Below are positions 7,429-15,584 of a stretch of 45,297 nucleotides of DNA, in pieces. The position numbers were made by a program, and so were the translations under genes. Position 1 is the first letter of the stretch. Each line of letters starts with the position of its first letter. The notes below the pieces were generated by a model. That model ran no database searches. It had not been told where the DNA came from and was given only the letters and a program-made list of their open reading frames with translations. The stretch is from NCBI GenBank assembly GCA_005882045.1, contig VBHO01000152.1:1-45297 (forward strand), read 5' to 3'. Source of the DNA: Chloroflexota bacterium. GTDB lineage: Bacteria; Chloroflexota; Dormibacteria; CF-121.

Positions 7429-8511
7429 CTATTTTGCCGCAGCGGCCGGGGTCCTTGCGTAGCGCGCGAAGACCGCGTCCACGAATTCGACAAACCGGTC
7501 CGCCAGCGGTGCACTGTCGAGCGTCAGCAGGTTTTCCGCATTGTCCTCACCGGCATGGGACAGGTTGTAGCTGCCGGTGAAGACGGTGTTATCGACCACC
7601 GTGATCTTGGCGTGCATGAAGTCGTGCACGCTGGTCGGCGTGTAGGGCGTGGTGACCTTGGAGGCGAAGGGGAAGGCGGTGCTCACCGCCTGGAAGGCTG
7701 GTCCCTTCCAGGTCGCGTGCGGGTCGACCCGCCACTGGCCGAGCACTTCCGCCATCTGCGTGCGGTCATAGACACCCTTGAAGTCGGGATGCGGTCTTTT
7801 CGCCAGGTCGCCCAGCGTCCCCAGGATTACCCCGGCCGTGATCACCGGCGAACAGACGCGGATGCGGCGGCTTGCATGCGCGATCCTATTGGCGATGACA
7901 TGCGCCATCTGGCGTCCGCGGCCGGGCGCAAAGTAGACGTGCGCCTTGACCGCGCCGTCCTGGTAGGCAACGGGGACGCCGGCGAGATCGTACTTCCCGC
8001 TGCCATCGATGCGGCCCGTTTGCCAGAGCTCGCCGAAGTTCCTCGCGTACTCAGCCGCCAATGCCGTGGACGGGATCTTGAGGATCACGTTTTCCTCGCG
8101 CGTCCACGAATCGTTCGTCCAGTTCATGGAGCCGGTCCACACCGTTGCCGCATCCGTCGCCGCATCACGCACGATGTACTTGTGGTGCATCAGGTCGGGA
8201 ATGCCGGAGACGGGTTTGGTCGACACGCCCAGGCTGGCGATGAACGCCGTGTCGGCCTGCGAAGGCGGCGGCACCGGGATCGGGTTGGGGAAGTCCACGT
8301 TGTAGAGCAGGCGGATCGCGACGCCGCGACCGGCGGCGGCCATCACCGCGGCCCGCACCTGGTCAGCCGGTGAGCCGCTCAGATTCAGATCGTAAATCGC
8401 GATGTCAAGCGTGCGTTGCGCGGCGCCGAGGAAGGCGGCGAGTTCTGCGGCCACCTGCTCAGCCGGCTGGGCGCCGTCCTGCAGGAAGGTCACCTCGAGC
8501 GATGCCGTCAC
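7429..8511 (-). CDS. Phospholipase D-like protein with two HKD motifs
   Basis: A 360-aa member of the PLD superfamily (phosphatidyl transfer or nuclease chemistry). Both catalytic HxKx4D motifs are intact: HHKYIVRD followed by GSMNWT near the middle, and HAKITVVDN followed by GSYNLS near the C-terminus. A two-motif single chain forms one active site. There is no signal peptide (MTASLEVTFLQDGAQPAEQ), so it looks cytosolic, which makes a nuclease or lipid-handling role equally open. The start is GTG at 8511, overlapping the upstream LOG gene stop as GTGA, a sign of translational coupling. Substrate not predictable from sequence alone. Confidence 0.88.
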   Translation of the reverse strand: MTASLEVTFLQDGAQPAEQVAAELAAFLGAAQRTLDIAIYDLNLSGSPADQVRAAVMAAAGRGVAIRLLYNVDFPNPIPVPPPSQADTAFIASLGVSTKPVSGIPDLMHHKYIVRDAATDAATVWTGSMNWTNDSWTREENVILKIPSTALAAEYARNFGELWQTGRIDGSGKYDLAGVPVAYQDGAVKAHVYFAPGRGRQMAHVIANRIAHASRRIRVCSPVITAGVILGTLGDLAKRPHPDFKGVYDRTQMAEVLGQWRVDPHATWKGPAFQAVSTAFPFASKVTTPYTPTSVHDFMHAKITVVDNTVFTGSYNLSHAGEDNAENLLTLDSAPLADRFVEFVDAVFARYARTPAAAAK

Positions 8512-9296
8512 TGGGCGTCGCTCTTCTTCGGTTCCGCCCGGTCCTTCGGCTGGGCTTCCAACACCTTCCGCTGGTAGTACTGCTGCACGATATCGGCGGC
8601 TTCCTGGATGTCGTCCGTGACGACCATCAGGTCGAGGTCCTCGGCTGAGATCTTGCCCTCAGCCAGCACACGCTCTCGAATCCACTGTTGCAGCCCGGCC
8701 CAGTAGGCCGAGCCGAACATGATCACCGGGAAGTGGACGATTTTCCCCGTTTGAATCAGCGTCAATGCCTCGAACAGCTCGTCCATGGTGCCGAAGCCGC
8801 CCGGGAAGATGACGAAGGCCTCGGCGTACTTGACGAACATCGTTTTGCGCACGAAGAAGTAGTGGAACTCGATGCCGAGGTTCACGTACTCGTTGAGACC
8901 CTGCTCGAACGGCAGTTCGATGTTGAGGCCGACAGAGAGCCCACGACCTTCACGCGCGCCCATATTCGCCGCCTCCATCGTGCCCGGCCCGCCGCCGGTG
9001 ATGATGGCGAAACCCCGGCGGGCAAGCTCGCCGGCAAGGGCGCGCGCGGCATCGTACATCGGATCGGGCGGACGGACGCGGGCCGAGCCAAAGAAGGTAA
9101 CCGCGGGACCGACGGTGGCCAGCGCATCGAATCCGGCCACGAACTCGGCCTGGATGCGCAGCACGCGCCAGGGGTCGCTTTCGAGGAACTCTGGAGCGTT
9201 CTCGGGACGCTCCAGCAGCTGACGGTCTTCGATCTTCCGCTCCACGCCACGCCGGACGATGCCTCCGGTGCGCTGCTCTCCGGGTTCCTTCGCCAT
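8508..9296 (-). CDS. LOG-family protein (TIGR00730, nucleotide 5'-monophosphate phosphoribohydrolase type)
   Basis: A 262-aa Rossmann-like protein. Key family motifs are present: FFGSARV, ITGGGPGTMEAANMGAREG and the catalytic PGGFGTMDELFEALT. Family members release a base from nucleoside monophosphates (cytokinin activation in plants). Many bacterial members have undefined substrates. I chose ATG at 9296 (MAKEPGEQRTGG). The longer track ORF crosses the divergent kinase gene start and is low-complexity Ser/Thr. The extended N-terminus before WRVLRIQAEFVAGFDAL is typical of the longer subgroup. Overlaps the phospholipase-D-like gene by 4 bp and starts 49 bp from the divergent histidine kinase. 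Confidence 0.9.
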   Translation of the reverse strand: MAKEPGEQRTGGIVRRGVERKIEDRQLLERPENAPEFLESDPWRVLRIQAEFVAGFDALATVGPAVTFFGSARVRPPDPMYDAARALAGELARRGFAIITGGGPGTMEAANMGAREGRGLSVGLNIELPFEQGLNEYVNLGIEFHYFFVRKTMFVKYAEAFVIFPGGFGTMDELFEALTLIQTGKIVHFPVIMFGSAYWAGLQQWIRERVLAEGKISAEDLDLMVVTDDIQEAADIVQQYYQRKVLEAQPKDRAEPKKSDAQ

Positions 9297-9345
9297 GGCC
9301 TCGCTTACTCTAACCCGTTGCCTTTTGCGCCAGACTTGTGGCGTG

Positions 9346-10491
9346 ATGAGACGCGACCAACTCGAAGAGATCGTCGTTGCGGTGGCCGCGCTGGTTCTCC
9401 CGGCGGTGCTGACCGCCATCCTGCTGCAGACGCACTCGCCGCAGCGGGAATACGTCTTCATCTATATGGGGGTGGTCGCCGTGATCGCGGTGGCCCGCGG
9501 GCTCTGGCCCGCGCTGCTGGCGGCGGCGGTCAGCTTCTTGCTGGTCGATTACTACTTTGTCCCGCCGATGCACACCCTGACGGTCGCCGATGAACAGGAC
9601 CTCGTCAACCTGGCCATCTTCTTCGGAACGGCGGGCGTCGTCGGCTTCACGGCCGGGCGGCGCCGCCAGGCGCAGATCCGGGCGCAGGCACTCGCCGGGG
9701 AGCTTCGCAACGTGAACGCCGAGCTGGTGCGGCTCAACCGCGACCAGGCCGCCGCTGCCCAGGCGGCCGTCCGGCTGGCGCGGACCGAGCAGCAAGTGCA
9801 GCTGCTGCAGCAGGCGGAGCAGGATCTGCGCGACCTGCTCGCGACCCTCTCCCACGAGCTGCGTACGCCGATCGGCACCATCCTGACCGACAGCACCAAC
9901 ATGCTGCGGACGCAGGACATGAACACCTCGGTCCGCTACCGCATCGAGGGGATCGCCGCCGAGGCGCGCCGACTGAATCGGTTACTGGCCGACATGCTCA
10001 GCCTGGGGCGTATCGAAAGCGGCGCCCTCCACCTGACGCTTGAGCCGGTGCAGGTCGGCGACGCCGTTGCGGCGGCCGCCGAGCGCCTGAAGCGGACGGC
10101 GCCGGATCGCACGGTCACCTGGGACCAAAAGGAAGCCGGCGTTAGCGCGCTGGCCGATTGGGACAGCCTGGGCCAGATTTTTGACAACCTGCTCGACAAC
10201 GCCAATCGCTTCGCGCCTCCCGGAACGCCGATCAGCGTGCGCGTCAGCCAGGAGAATCCGGGCCAGGTCACCATCCGCGTACTCGACCACGGTCCCGGCG
10301 TGCCGGCCGCCATGCGCGACCGGCTGTTCAACCGCTTCGTGAAAGGCCCGTCCGACGATGGTGACGGGTCCGGCCTCGGGCTGGCGATCACCCGCGGACT
10401 GGTGGAGGCACACGCCGGGAGCATCGCGTTGGAAGACGGCGAGCCCGGCGAGACGACGTTTCGCTTTACGATCCCGAAGTCGGAGTCATAG
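9346..10491 (+). CDS. Sensor histidine kinase with DUF4118 membrane domain (C-terminal half of KdpD)
   Basis: 381 aa. The N-terminal four-helix membrane domain (about 12-105, IVVAVAALVLPAVLTAILL through FFGTAGVVGFTAGRR) is DUF4118, the transmembrane module of KdpD. A coiled coil (about 110-165) leads to HisKA with ATLSHELRTPIGTILTDSTNML, then N-box DNLLDNANRFAPPG, G1 VLDHGPGVP and G2 GSGLGLAITRGLVEAHAG. The KdpD N-terminal sensory domains are missing from this chain and are encoded on the opposite strand just downstream. The two genes converge and overlap by 26 bp. ATG 9346 was preferred over an in-frame GTG at 9343. The 29-residue upstream extension in the track overlaps the LOG gene. Confidence 0.9.
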   Translation: MRRDQLEEIVVAVAALVLPAVLTAILLQTHSPQREYVFIYMGVVAVIAVARGLWPALLAAAVSFLLVDYYFVPPMHTLTVADEQDLVNLAIFFGTAGVVGFTAGRRRQAQIRAQALAGELRNVNAELVRLNRDQAAAAQAAVRLARTEQQVQLLQQAEQDLRDLLATLSHELRTPIGTILTDSTNMLRTQDMNTSVRYRIEGIAAEARRLNRLLADMLSLGRIESGALHLTLEPVQVGDAVAAAAERLKRTAPDRTVTWDQKEAGVSALADWDSLGQIFDNLLDNANRFAPPGTPISVRVSQENPGQVTIRVLDHGPGVPAAMRDRLFNRFVKGPSDDGDGSGLGLAITRGLVEAHAGSIALEDGEPGETTFRFTIPKSES

Positions 10492-12649
10492 CCGCTTTCG
10501 CCGGTGGCACGGGCTGCTCCCGCCGCAGGATGTGCACGTCGATGTCCTCGAGCAAGCGTACCAACGTCGACGTCGTTCGCCACGGCCGCCAACGGTGGTG
10601 CGGGCGCCCCAGCACGACCTCGGTATTGAGCGTTTTGCGCAGGTAGCCGGCGAGCGTCGCCGCCACGTTTCGCCCGTAGAGGCTGACGAACTCGCCCTGG
10701 TCGCGGTGCACCAGGGCGGCGTACTCGCCGAGCCAGCGGCGCTGCGGCTCCGAGAGTCGCGGCGGACGAACGCTGACCACCGTGAACTGGCCGGATGTGC
10801 GCGAGGCGAAGCTTGCCATCCGCTGGATGATCGGCTCCATCCCCGGCCGCGGCGGGATGCAGGCGACCAGGCGCGGTCGGGCTTCCCACGGCTCCTCGAT
10901 CTTGCGCTCGCGCATGTATGCGACCAGGCGGCGGTCGGTGTGCTCGGCGATCAGTCGGAACGCCATCTCCCGCAGGGCCGACAGGATCTGCGGGCGGAAC
11001 TCGGCCTGCAGCGCCCGCGCAGCGTCGGCCGGGGTCATGATCTCGCCCCGGCGCAACCGTTCGAGTAAAACGGCCGGGGTGACGTCGACGATCTCCAGCT
11101 CGTCGATGCGGGTCAAGACATCATCCGACAGGACGGAGCCTGGGGCGCGCTCCTTGAGCAGCGGCGCATAGCTCCCGCGGACGCTGGCCAGGTCGAGCAG
11201 GTGGAGCGTGCCCAGCACCGTGATGCCGGCGTCGACCAGCCTGGCAAGGGACTCAGCCCGGACGCGTCCCTGCGTATCGAGGCCGTTGAGCTCATCGATG
11301 ACCGCCACCTCGGGATTCCGGCTCAGCAACGCCTCGACGTTGAGGCGGTCGTGCGCGGCAGGGGCATCTGGTCCGCCCAGGACTTCGAGGGTGGCCAGCC
11401 CGCTCGCCGGAACCCGCGCATTGATGGCGCCGACGACCACGTCGGCGCCACGCGACCGGCGCCGCCGCGCCTCATCGAGCATGGCGGTGGTCGTGCCCGA
11501 GCCATCGGCGTAACCGAGATAGACCCGGACGTCCGCACTCCGCCGGCCGGCACGCTGCTCAGCACGAAGCAGCTCCTCGGGCAGGCGGCGCTCCGGCCCG
11601 ACGTCGGACGGCGGCGTCACATGCTCAGGGGCGATGACGTGCAGGTCGATGTCCGCGAGCGAATCGACCAGCTGATCAGCCAGCGTTTTGCGCCAGCGAG
11701 ACCACAGACCAGCCTGGCGCGACTCTCCGATGAAAAGGTGGCGCACATTCGCCAGCTGGGCGGCCTCGATGATCCCTTTCGCGATGTCGGACCCGCCGAG
11801 CGACACGAATGAGCAACCCAGCTGGGCCGCGAGCCGCTGATAGCCCTCCATCTTCACGGCCCCGGCGGAGCCGACGATCACGACCATGCACAGCCCACCG
11901 AGGCGCCGGGCCAGCCGAGTGGCGCGGCGGATCAACGGCTCGGATTTGGCCGAGCCAGAAATCGCCACCAGCACGTCCTCAGCCGGGGCCAGCACCGCTC
12001 GCGAGGTTGCCATCGACTGGGCGACCAGTCGCAACGCGATCTCCCGCAGCGCCGCGAGGTTGCCGGGTCGGAAGAAGTTGGCCAGCGCGGTTTCGACCTT
12101 GTCCGGGCCGTAGATGTTGCCGTGCCGCATCCGCTTGCGCAGCGCCTCCGGTGAGATGTCGATGAACTGGATCTCGTCGGCGAGGTCCAGGACCCGGTCG
12201 GGCAAGGTTTCCCGCTGCACGATGCCCGTGATCTTCTCGACGACGTCGTTGACGCTTTCGACATGTTGCACGTTCAGCGTCGAGATGACGTCGATGCCGC
12301 CGTCACGCAGCCGCTCGACATCCTGCCAGCGTTTTTCATTTGTGGAGCCAGGCGCGTTGGTGTGGGCGAGCTCGTCGACCAGCGCGATTTTGGGCCGTCG
12401 CTTGAGCACTGCATCGAGATCCATCTCCTCGAGCACCGTTCCGCGATAGGGGACGCGCTTGCGCGGGATCAGCTCGAGGCCGGCGAGAAGCTCCTCGGTG
12501 CGGGCACGGCCATAGGTCTCGACGTAGGCGATAGCGACGTCCTCGCCGCGCTGCTTTCGCTCACGCGCCTCCCGGAGCATGGAAAACGTCTTGCCGGCGC
12601 CGGGCGTCGCGCCCAGGTAGACCTTGAGACGCCCGCGCGCCGATGCCAC
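10466..12649 (-). CDS. kdpD: KdpD N-terminal sensory protein with duplicated KdpD-Usp module and no kinase
   Basis: 727 aa. Module 1: KdpD domain (about 5-212) with Walker A GATPGAGKT (13-21) and IALVDELAHTN, then a Usp-like domain (about 224-342). Module 2 repeats the plan: KdpD domain (373-580) and Usp-like domain (591-715). Alignable pairs are VISTLNVQHVES with VLGTLHLLDLAS, and FFRPGNLAALREIALRLVAQ with EFRPQILSALREMAFRLIAE. In module 2 the Walker A becomes GYADGSGTT, replacing Lys20 by Thr386, so nucleotide binding there is probably lost. There is no transmembrane or kinase domain. KdpD normally senses potassium and turgor and, as I recall, binds cyclic di-AMP through Usp in some bacteria. 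GTG start at 12649, 30 bp after the KdpC relic. Confidence 0.9.
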   Translation of the reverse strand: MASARGRLKVYLGATPGAGKTFSMLREARERKQRGEDVAIAYVETYGRARTEELLAGLELIPRKRVPYRGTVLEEMDLDAVLKRRPKIALVDELAHTNAPGSTNEKRWQDVERLRDGGIDVISTLNVQHVESVNDVVEKITGIVQRETLPDRVLDLADEIQFIDISPEALRKRMRHGNIYGPDKVETALANFFRPGNLAALREIALRLVAQSMATSRAVLAPAEDVLVAISGSAKSEPLIRRATRLARRLGGLCMVVIVGSAGAVKMEGYQRLAAQLGCSFVSLGGSDIAKGIIEAAQLANVRHLFIGESRQAGLWSRWRKTLADQLVDSLADIDLHVIAPEHVTPPSDVGPERRLPEELLRAEQRAGRRSADVRVYLGYADGSGTTTAMLDEARRRRSRGADVVVGAINARVPASGLATLEVLGGPDAPAAHDRLNVEALLSRNPEVAVIDELNGLDTQGRVRAESLARLVDAGITVLGTLHLLDLASVRGSYAPLLKERAPGSVLSDDVLTRIDELEIVDVTPAVLLERLRRGEIMTPADAARALQAEFRPQILSALREMAFRLIAEHTDRRLVAYMRERKIEEPWEARPRLVACIPPRPGMEPIIQRMASFASRTSGQFTVVSVRPPRLSEPQRRWLGEYAALVHRDQGEFVSLYGRNVAATLAGYLRKTLNTEVVLGRPHHRWRPWRTTSTLVRLLEDIDVHILRREQPVPPAKAAMTPTSGS

Positions 12650-12678
12650 TATCGATTCATGTTAGGGCGAGATTTCTC

Positions 12679-12798
12679 TTAGCCGGCTTCGCCCGCGTCC
12701 AGGGCCATGTTGAGCGCCAGCACGTTCACGTGCGGTTCGCCGAGGACTCCGAGGATACGACCCTGGAGCAAGCCGAGCATCCAAACATCGAGCGGCAC
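12679..12798 (-). pseudogene. kdpC: Relic of the KdpC C-terminus
   Basis: On the - strand this gap reads MLGLLQGRILGVLGEPHVNVLALNMALDAGEAG before TAA at 12679-12681. KdpC, the potassium-ATPase assembly subunit, ends with a GRxLGxLGEPxVNVLxLNxALD signature, and the match is close. An in-frame TAG lies four codons upstream of the GTG at 12798. Only about 35-40 of the usual ~190 residues remain, and KdpF, KdpA and KdpB are absent. The order kdpC then kdpD is the normal operon order, so the piece looks like the scar of a lost kdpFABC. It is too short for the ORF track. The alternative, a functional micropeptide, is less likely. Confidence 0.72.
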
Positions 12799-12872
12799 GA
12801 TTTGAGCCTATGCCCGGCTACGTCAACGCTGCATCAACAATCGCGGCTTGCGCCTACGGACTCTGAGACCGG

Positions 12873-13565
12873 TCAGCGTTTGATCGCCGGGCCGAAGCGA
12901 TAGCCGCGGCCCGGCACCGTCTGGATCACTTCCGGATGCGCCGGATCATGCTCCAGCTTGAGCCGCAACCGCTGGATGAAGACGCGGAGGTAGTGCCGTT
13001 CGTCGCCGTAGGCCGGCCCCCAGACGCGGTGGAGGAGCGTGCGGTAGTCCATCACCTCGTGCTGGTGACGGGCGAGCTCGGCTAACAGGAGATATTCGGT
13101 GGCCGAGAGCCGTACTTCTTGATCGCCGCGTAAGACCGAATGGCTTTGCAGGTCGACGGTGACATCTAGGTCCCGGACGACCAGGGGCTGCTGGGTCGGA
13201 GGTTGGGCACGGCGCAGCACGGCGCGGATGCGGGCCAGCAGCTCGTCCGAGCCGAACGGCTTGGCCAGGTAATCATCTGCTCCCATGTCAAGCGCCCGCA
13301 CCTTGTCCGCCTGGTCGCCGCGGGCGCTGATCATGATCACCGACGGGACCCGCCGACCCTCGAGGCTGGAGAGCACGTGCCAGCCGTCGACGAATGGCAG
13401 TCCGATGTCGAGCAGGACGATGTCGAACGTCTTGGCTCTCAATGCCTGGACGCCGGTGGACCCGTCTGCCGCCTGCTCGACCTCGAAACCGCCCGATTGG
13501 AGCGCTCCGACTAACACGGTCCTCAACGCACGGTCGTCCTCGACGACCAGAATGCGCCCGGCCAC
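12873..13565 (-). CDS. OmpR-family response regulator, KdpE-like
   Basis: 230 aa. Receiver domain (about 3-118) with Glu9-Asp10-Asp11, phospho-acceptor Asp53 (VLLDIGLPF), Ser in VIMISARG and Lys in DDYLAKPFG. The winged-helix DNA-binding domain (about 135-228) has VRLSATEYLLLAELARH and the KdpE-like end HYLRVFIQRLRLKLEHDPAHPEVIQTVPGRGYRFG. GTG start at 13565, eight bases after the methyltransferase gene. Position next to the KdpC relic and the KdpD-like gene supports a Kdp-type origin. With no potassium pump locally, its present target is unknown. Confidence 0.88.
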   Translation of the reverse strand: MAGRILVVEDDRALRTVLVGALQSGGFEVEQAADGSTGVQALRAKTFDIVLLDIGLPFVDGWHVLSSLEGRRVPSVIMISARGDQADKVRALDMGADDYLAKPFGSDELLARIRAVLRRAQPPTQQPLVVRDLDVTVDLQSHSVLRGDQEVRLSATEYLLLAELARHQHEVMDYRTLLHRVWGPAYGDERHYLRVFIQRLRLKLEHDPAHPEVIQTVPGRGYRFGPAIKR

Positions 13566-13573
13566 CGGCCGCC

Positions 13574-14230
13574 CTACCTCGAGGCCACGACGTAGAAGCT
13601 CGGGCTGTCGCGAAGCTCAGCATCCGGCTGTCCGAACATCCGCTGGAGCCGAAGGCCGGCGGCCGTCAGCCAGTTGTCCATCTCCTCCGGCCAGACGATG
13701 GCGACCTCGGCGTGCTGCGTGATGGTCCGTCCGTTGGGAAGCCGGTAATCGACCTCGAGGCGCGCCCCATTTCCATCGAACGCCCGCACCCTGACCCCAT
13801 CGCCGCCGCCCGCCCGCAGCCAGTGGGGGTTGGCGAGCTCGAAGGCGAGGGTCCCGCCATCGGCGAGGTGATCGGCAGCTCGGCGCAACCGCTCGACCAG
13901 GTAGAGGATGTTGGAGGGCGCGATGACGAGGTCGAAGCGCCGGCCGAGCTTGAGGTCCTCGATCCGCGATTGGATCAACTCGGTCCGCGCGAGCCGGTCC
14001 CGCAGTCGTTCGAGCATGCCAGGATGGCTATCGACCCCAACCAGCTCGATGCCGGCCGCGCTCAGGGGCACCGCGACCCGCCCAGTGCCGACGCCGAGAT
14101 AGAGCACTGGCGGGGTGGCGCCTTGAGCCAGCTCGAGCCAGGGCCACAGATCGGTCTCGTCGGGGAGCTGCGCGTACAGCTCGGCGAAACCGGCGTCGGG
14201 CTGCGACGGGTCGTCGCGCACGCTGGCCAT
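13574..14230 (-). CDS. Class I SAM-dependent methyltransferase
   Basis: 218 aa. Motif I VLYLGVGTGRVAVPLSAAG, followed by VGVDSHPGMLERLRDRL and FDLVIAPSNILYLVERLRRAADHLADGGTLAFEL, defines a Rossmann-fold methyltransferase. The substrate is unknown. I chose ATG 14230 (MASVRDDPSQPDAGFAELYAQ) because the track start lies inside the aminotransferase gene. It is 13 bp downstream of the aminotransferase and 8 bp upstream of the response regulator. It could ride at the end of the pyrimidine operon or be part of a shared transcript with the regulator genes. Confidence 0.85.
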   Translation of the reverse strand: MASVRDDPSQPDAGFAELYAQLPDETDLWPWLELAQGATPPVLYLGVGTGRVAVPLSAAGIELVGVDSHPGMLERLRDRLARTELIQSRIEDLKLGRRFDLVIAPSNILYLVERLRRAADHLADGGTLAFELANPHWLRAGGGDGVRVRAFDGNGARLEVDYRLPNGRTITQHAEVAIVWPEEMDNWLTAAGLRLQRMFGQPDAELRDSPSFYVVASR

Positions 14231-14243
14231 GGGCCGGCCTCGG

Positions 14244-15584
14244 CTAGGCGATGGCCTCGTCGGCGATGTCGAGCGCCTTGTCGATGATGGCAAAGCCCTC
14301 GGCCAGCTCGCCCTCGTTGATGCATAGGGGCGGGTTGGTCATGATCGTGTGCCAGCGGACGAAGGTATAGAGGCCGTGCTCGCGGAGGTACTTCCCGACC
14401 GCCTTCATCGGCTCCGATGTCCCGTTGAAAGGCGCTAGCGGCTCCATCGTCTTGCGGTCTTTGACCAACTCCAGGATGCCGAACAGGCCGATGCCGCGTG
14501 CCAACCCGACCGATGGGTGTTTCCGCTTGAGCTCCTGGTGGTGGCGGGTCATCACCTCGCCCATCCGGCGCGCGTTGCCGATCATGTCGTCTTCCTCATA
14601 GGCCTGGATGGTGCCCAACGCCGTGGCGCAAGCCAGCGGGTGACTGTTGTAGGTGAGGCCGCCGTAGAAAACGTTCTTGTCGAAATACTCGGCGATCTTG
14701 GGTCGCATTCCCACGGCACCAAGCGGGACATAGCTGCTCGTCAATCCCTTGGCCATGGTCATGATGTCGGGGACCACGTTCCAGTGGTTGACCGCGAACC
14801 ACTCGCCGGTCCGGCCAAAGCCCGACATGATCTCGTCGCAGACCATCAGGATGCCGTAGCGATCGCAGAGCGCGCGCACGCCCTGGAGATAGCCATCGGG
14901 CGGGATCAGGACGCCGTTGGTGCCGGTGACCGTTTCCAGGAAGAAGGCGGCGATCGTCTTGGGGCCCTCGAGCTCGATCGTCTCTTCGAGGTATTCCAGG
15001 GATTTTTCTGCGCTGTCGTCCTCGCGTTGCGGGCCGTGATAAGGGTCGAGGACGTGCACCACGCCCGACGTGCCCAGGTCGTTGGCCCACCGCCTCGGGT
15101 CGCCGGTCAACGCCATCGCGCCCGCGGTTGCCCCGTGGTAGGAACGGTATCGAGCGATGATCTTGTGGCGGCCGGTCACCGTCCGGGCCAGCTTGATCGC
15201 GTTCTCATTTGCCTCCGCACCCCCGAGCGTGAAGAACACCTTGTCGAGGTCGCCGGGCATCAGCTCGGCCAGCTTCTTGCCCAATAGTGCTCGCGGCTCG
15301 TGCGCCATGAAGGGGTTGGCGTATGCAAGCTTTTCCGCCTGGCGCTTGATCGCGTCGATGATGCGCGGGTCACCGTGCCCGGCGTTGACGCTCATCAACT
15401 GGCTGTTGAAGTCGATGTATCGCTTGCCCTCGGGGGTGTAGAAGTAGACCCCCTTGGCATGGTCGACCGCGATCGGATCGACCGCCGATTGCGCCGTCCA
15501 TTCGTAGAGCGTGTACTGGCGGCAGAGGGCGACGATCTCCTCGCCGCTCAGCACATGCGGGCGCGCGCTCGTCTCTAAAGCCAC
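14244..15584 (-). CDS. Class III PLP-dependent aminotransferase (beta-alanine/omega-amino acid type)
   Basis: 446 aa, normal length for the class. Visible features: FTLGGAEANENAIKLAR (cofactor phosphate region), YRSYHGATAGAMALTGDPRRW, LMVCDEIMSGFGRTGEWFA with the PLP-ring Asp, and the Schiff-base Lys279 in MTMAKGLTSSYVPLGAV. Within this operon the expected reaction is beta-alanine plus an oxoacid giving malonate semialdehyde. A role with taurine or another omega-amine is possible on family grounds. GTG start at 15584 lies 10 bp inside the dehydrogenase gene, which indicates coupled translation. It passes its product to that dehydrogenase. Confidence 0.9.
   Translation of the reverse strand: MALETSARPHVLSGEEIVALCRQYTLYEWTAQSAVDPIAVDHAKGVYFYTPEGKRYIDFNSQLMSVNAGHGDPRIIDAIKRQAEKLAYANPFMAHEPRALLGKKLAELMPGDLDKVFFTLGGAEANENAIKLARTVTGRHKIIARYRSYHGATAGAMALTGDPRRWANDLGTSGVVHVLDPYHGPQREDDSAEKSLEYLEETIELEGPKTIAAFFLETVTGTNGVLIPPDGYLQGVRALCDRYGILMVCDEIMSGFGRTGEWFAVNHWNVVPDIMTMAKGLTSSYVPLGAVGMRPKIAEYFDKNVFYGGLTYNSHPLACATALGTIQAYEEDDMIGNARRMGEVMTRHHQELKRKHPSVGLARGIGLFGILELVKDRKTMEPLAPFNGTSEPMKAVGKYLREHGLYTFVRWHTIMTNPPLCINEGELAEGFAIIDKALDIADEAIA

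Noticed and set aside
12643-12903. 86-aa + strand ORF in the KdpC-relic gap
   Set aside because: It runs antisense to the KdpC match and has no resemblance to known proteins.
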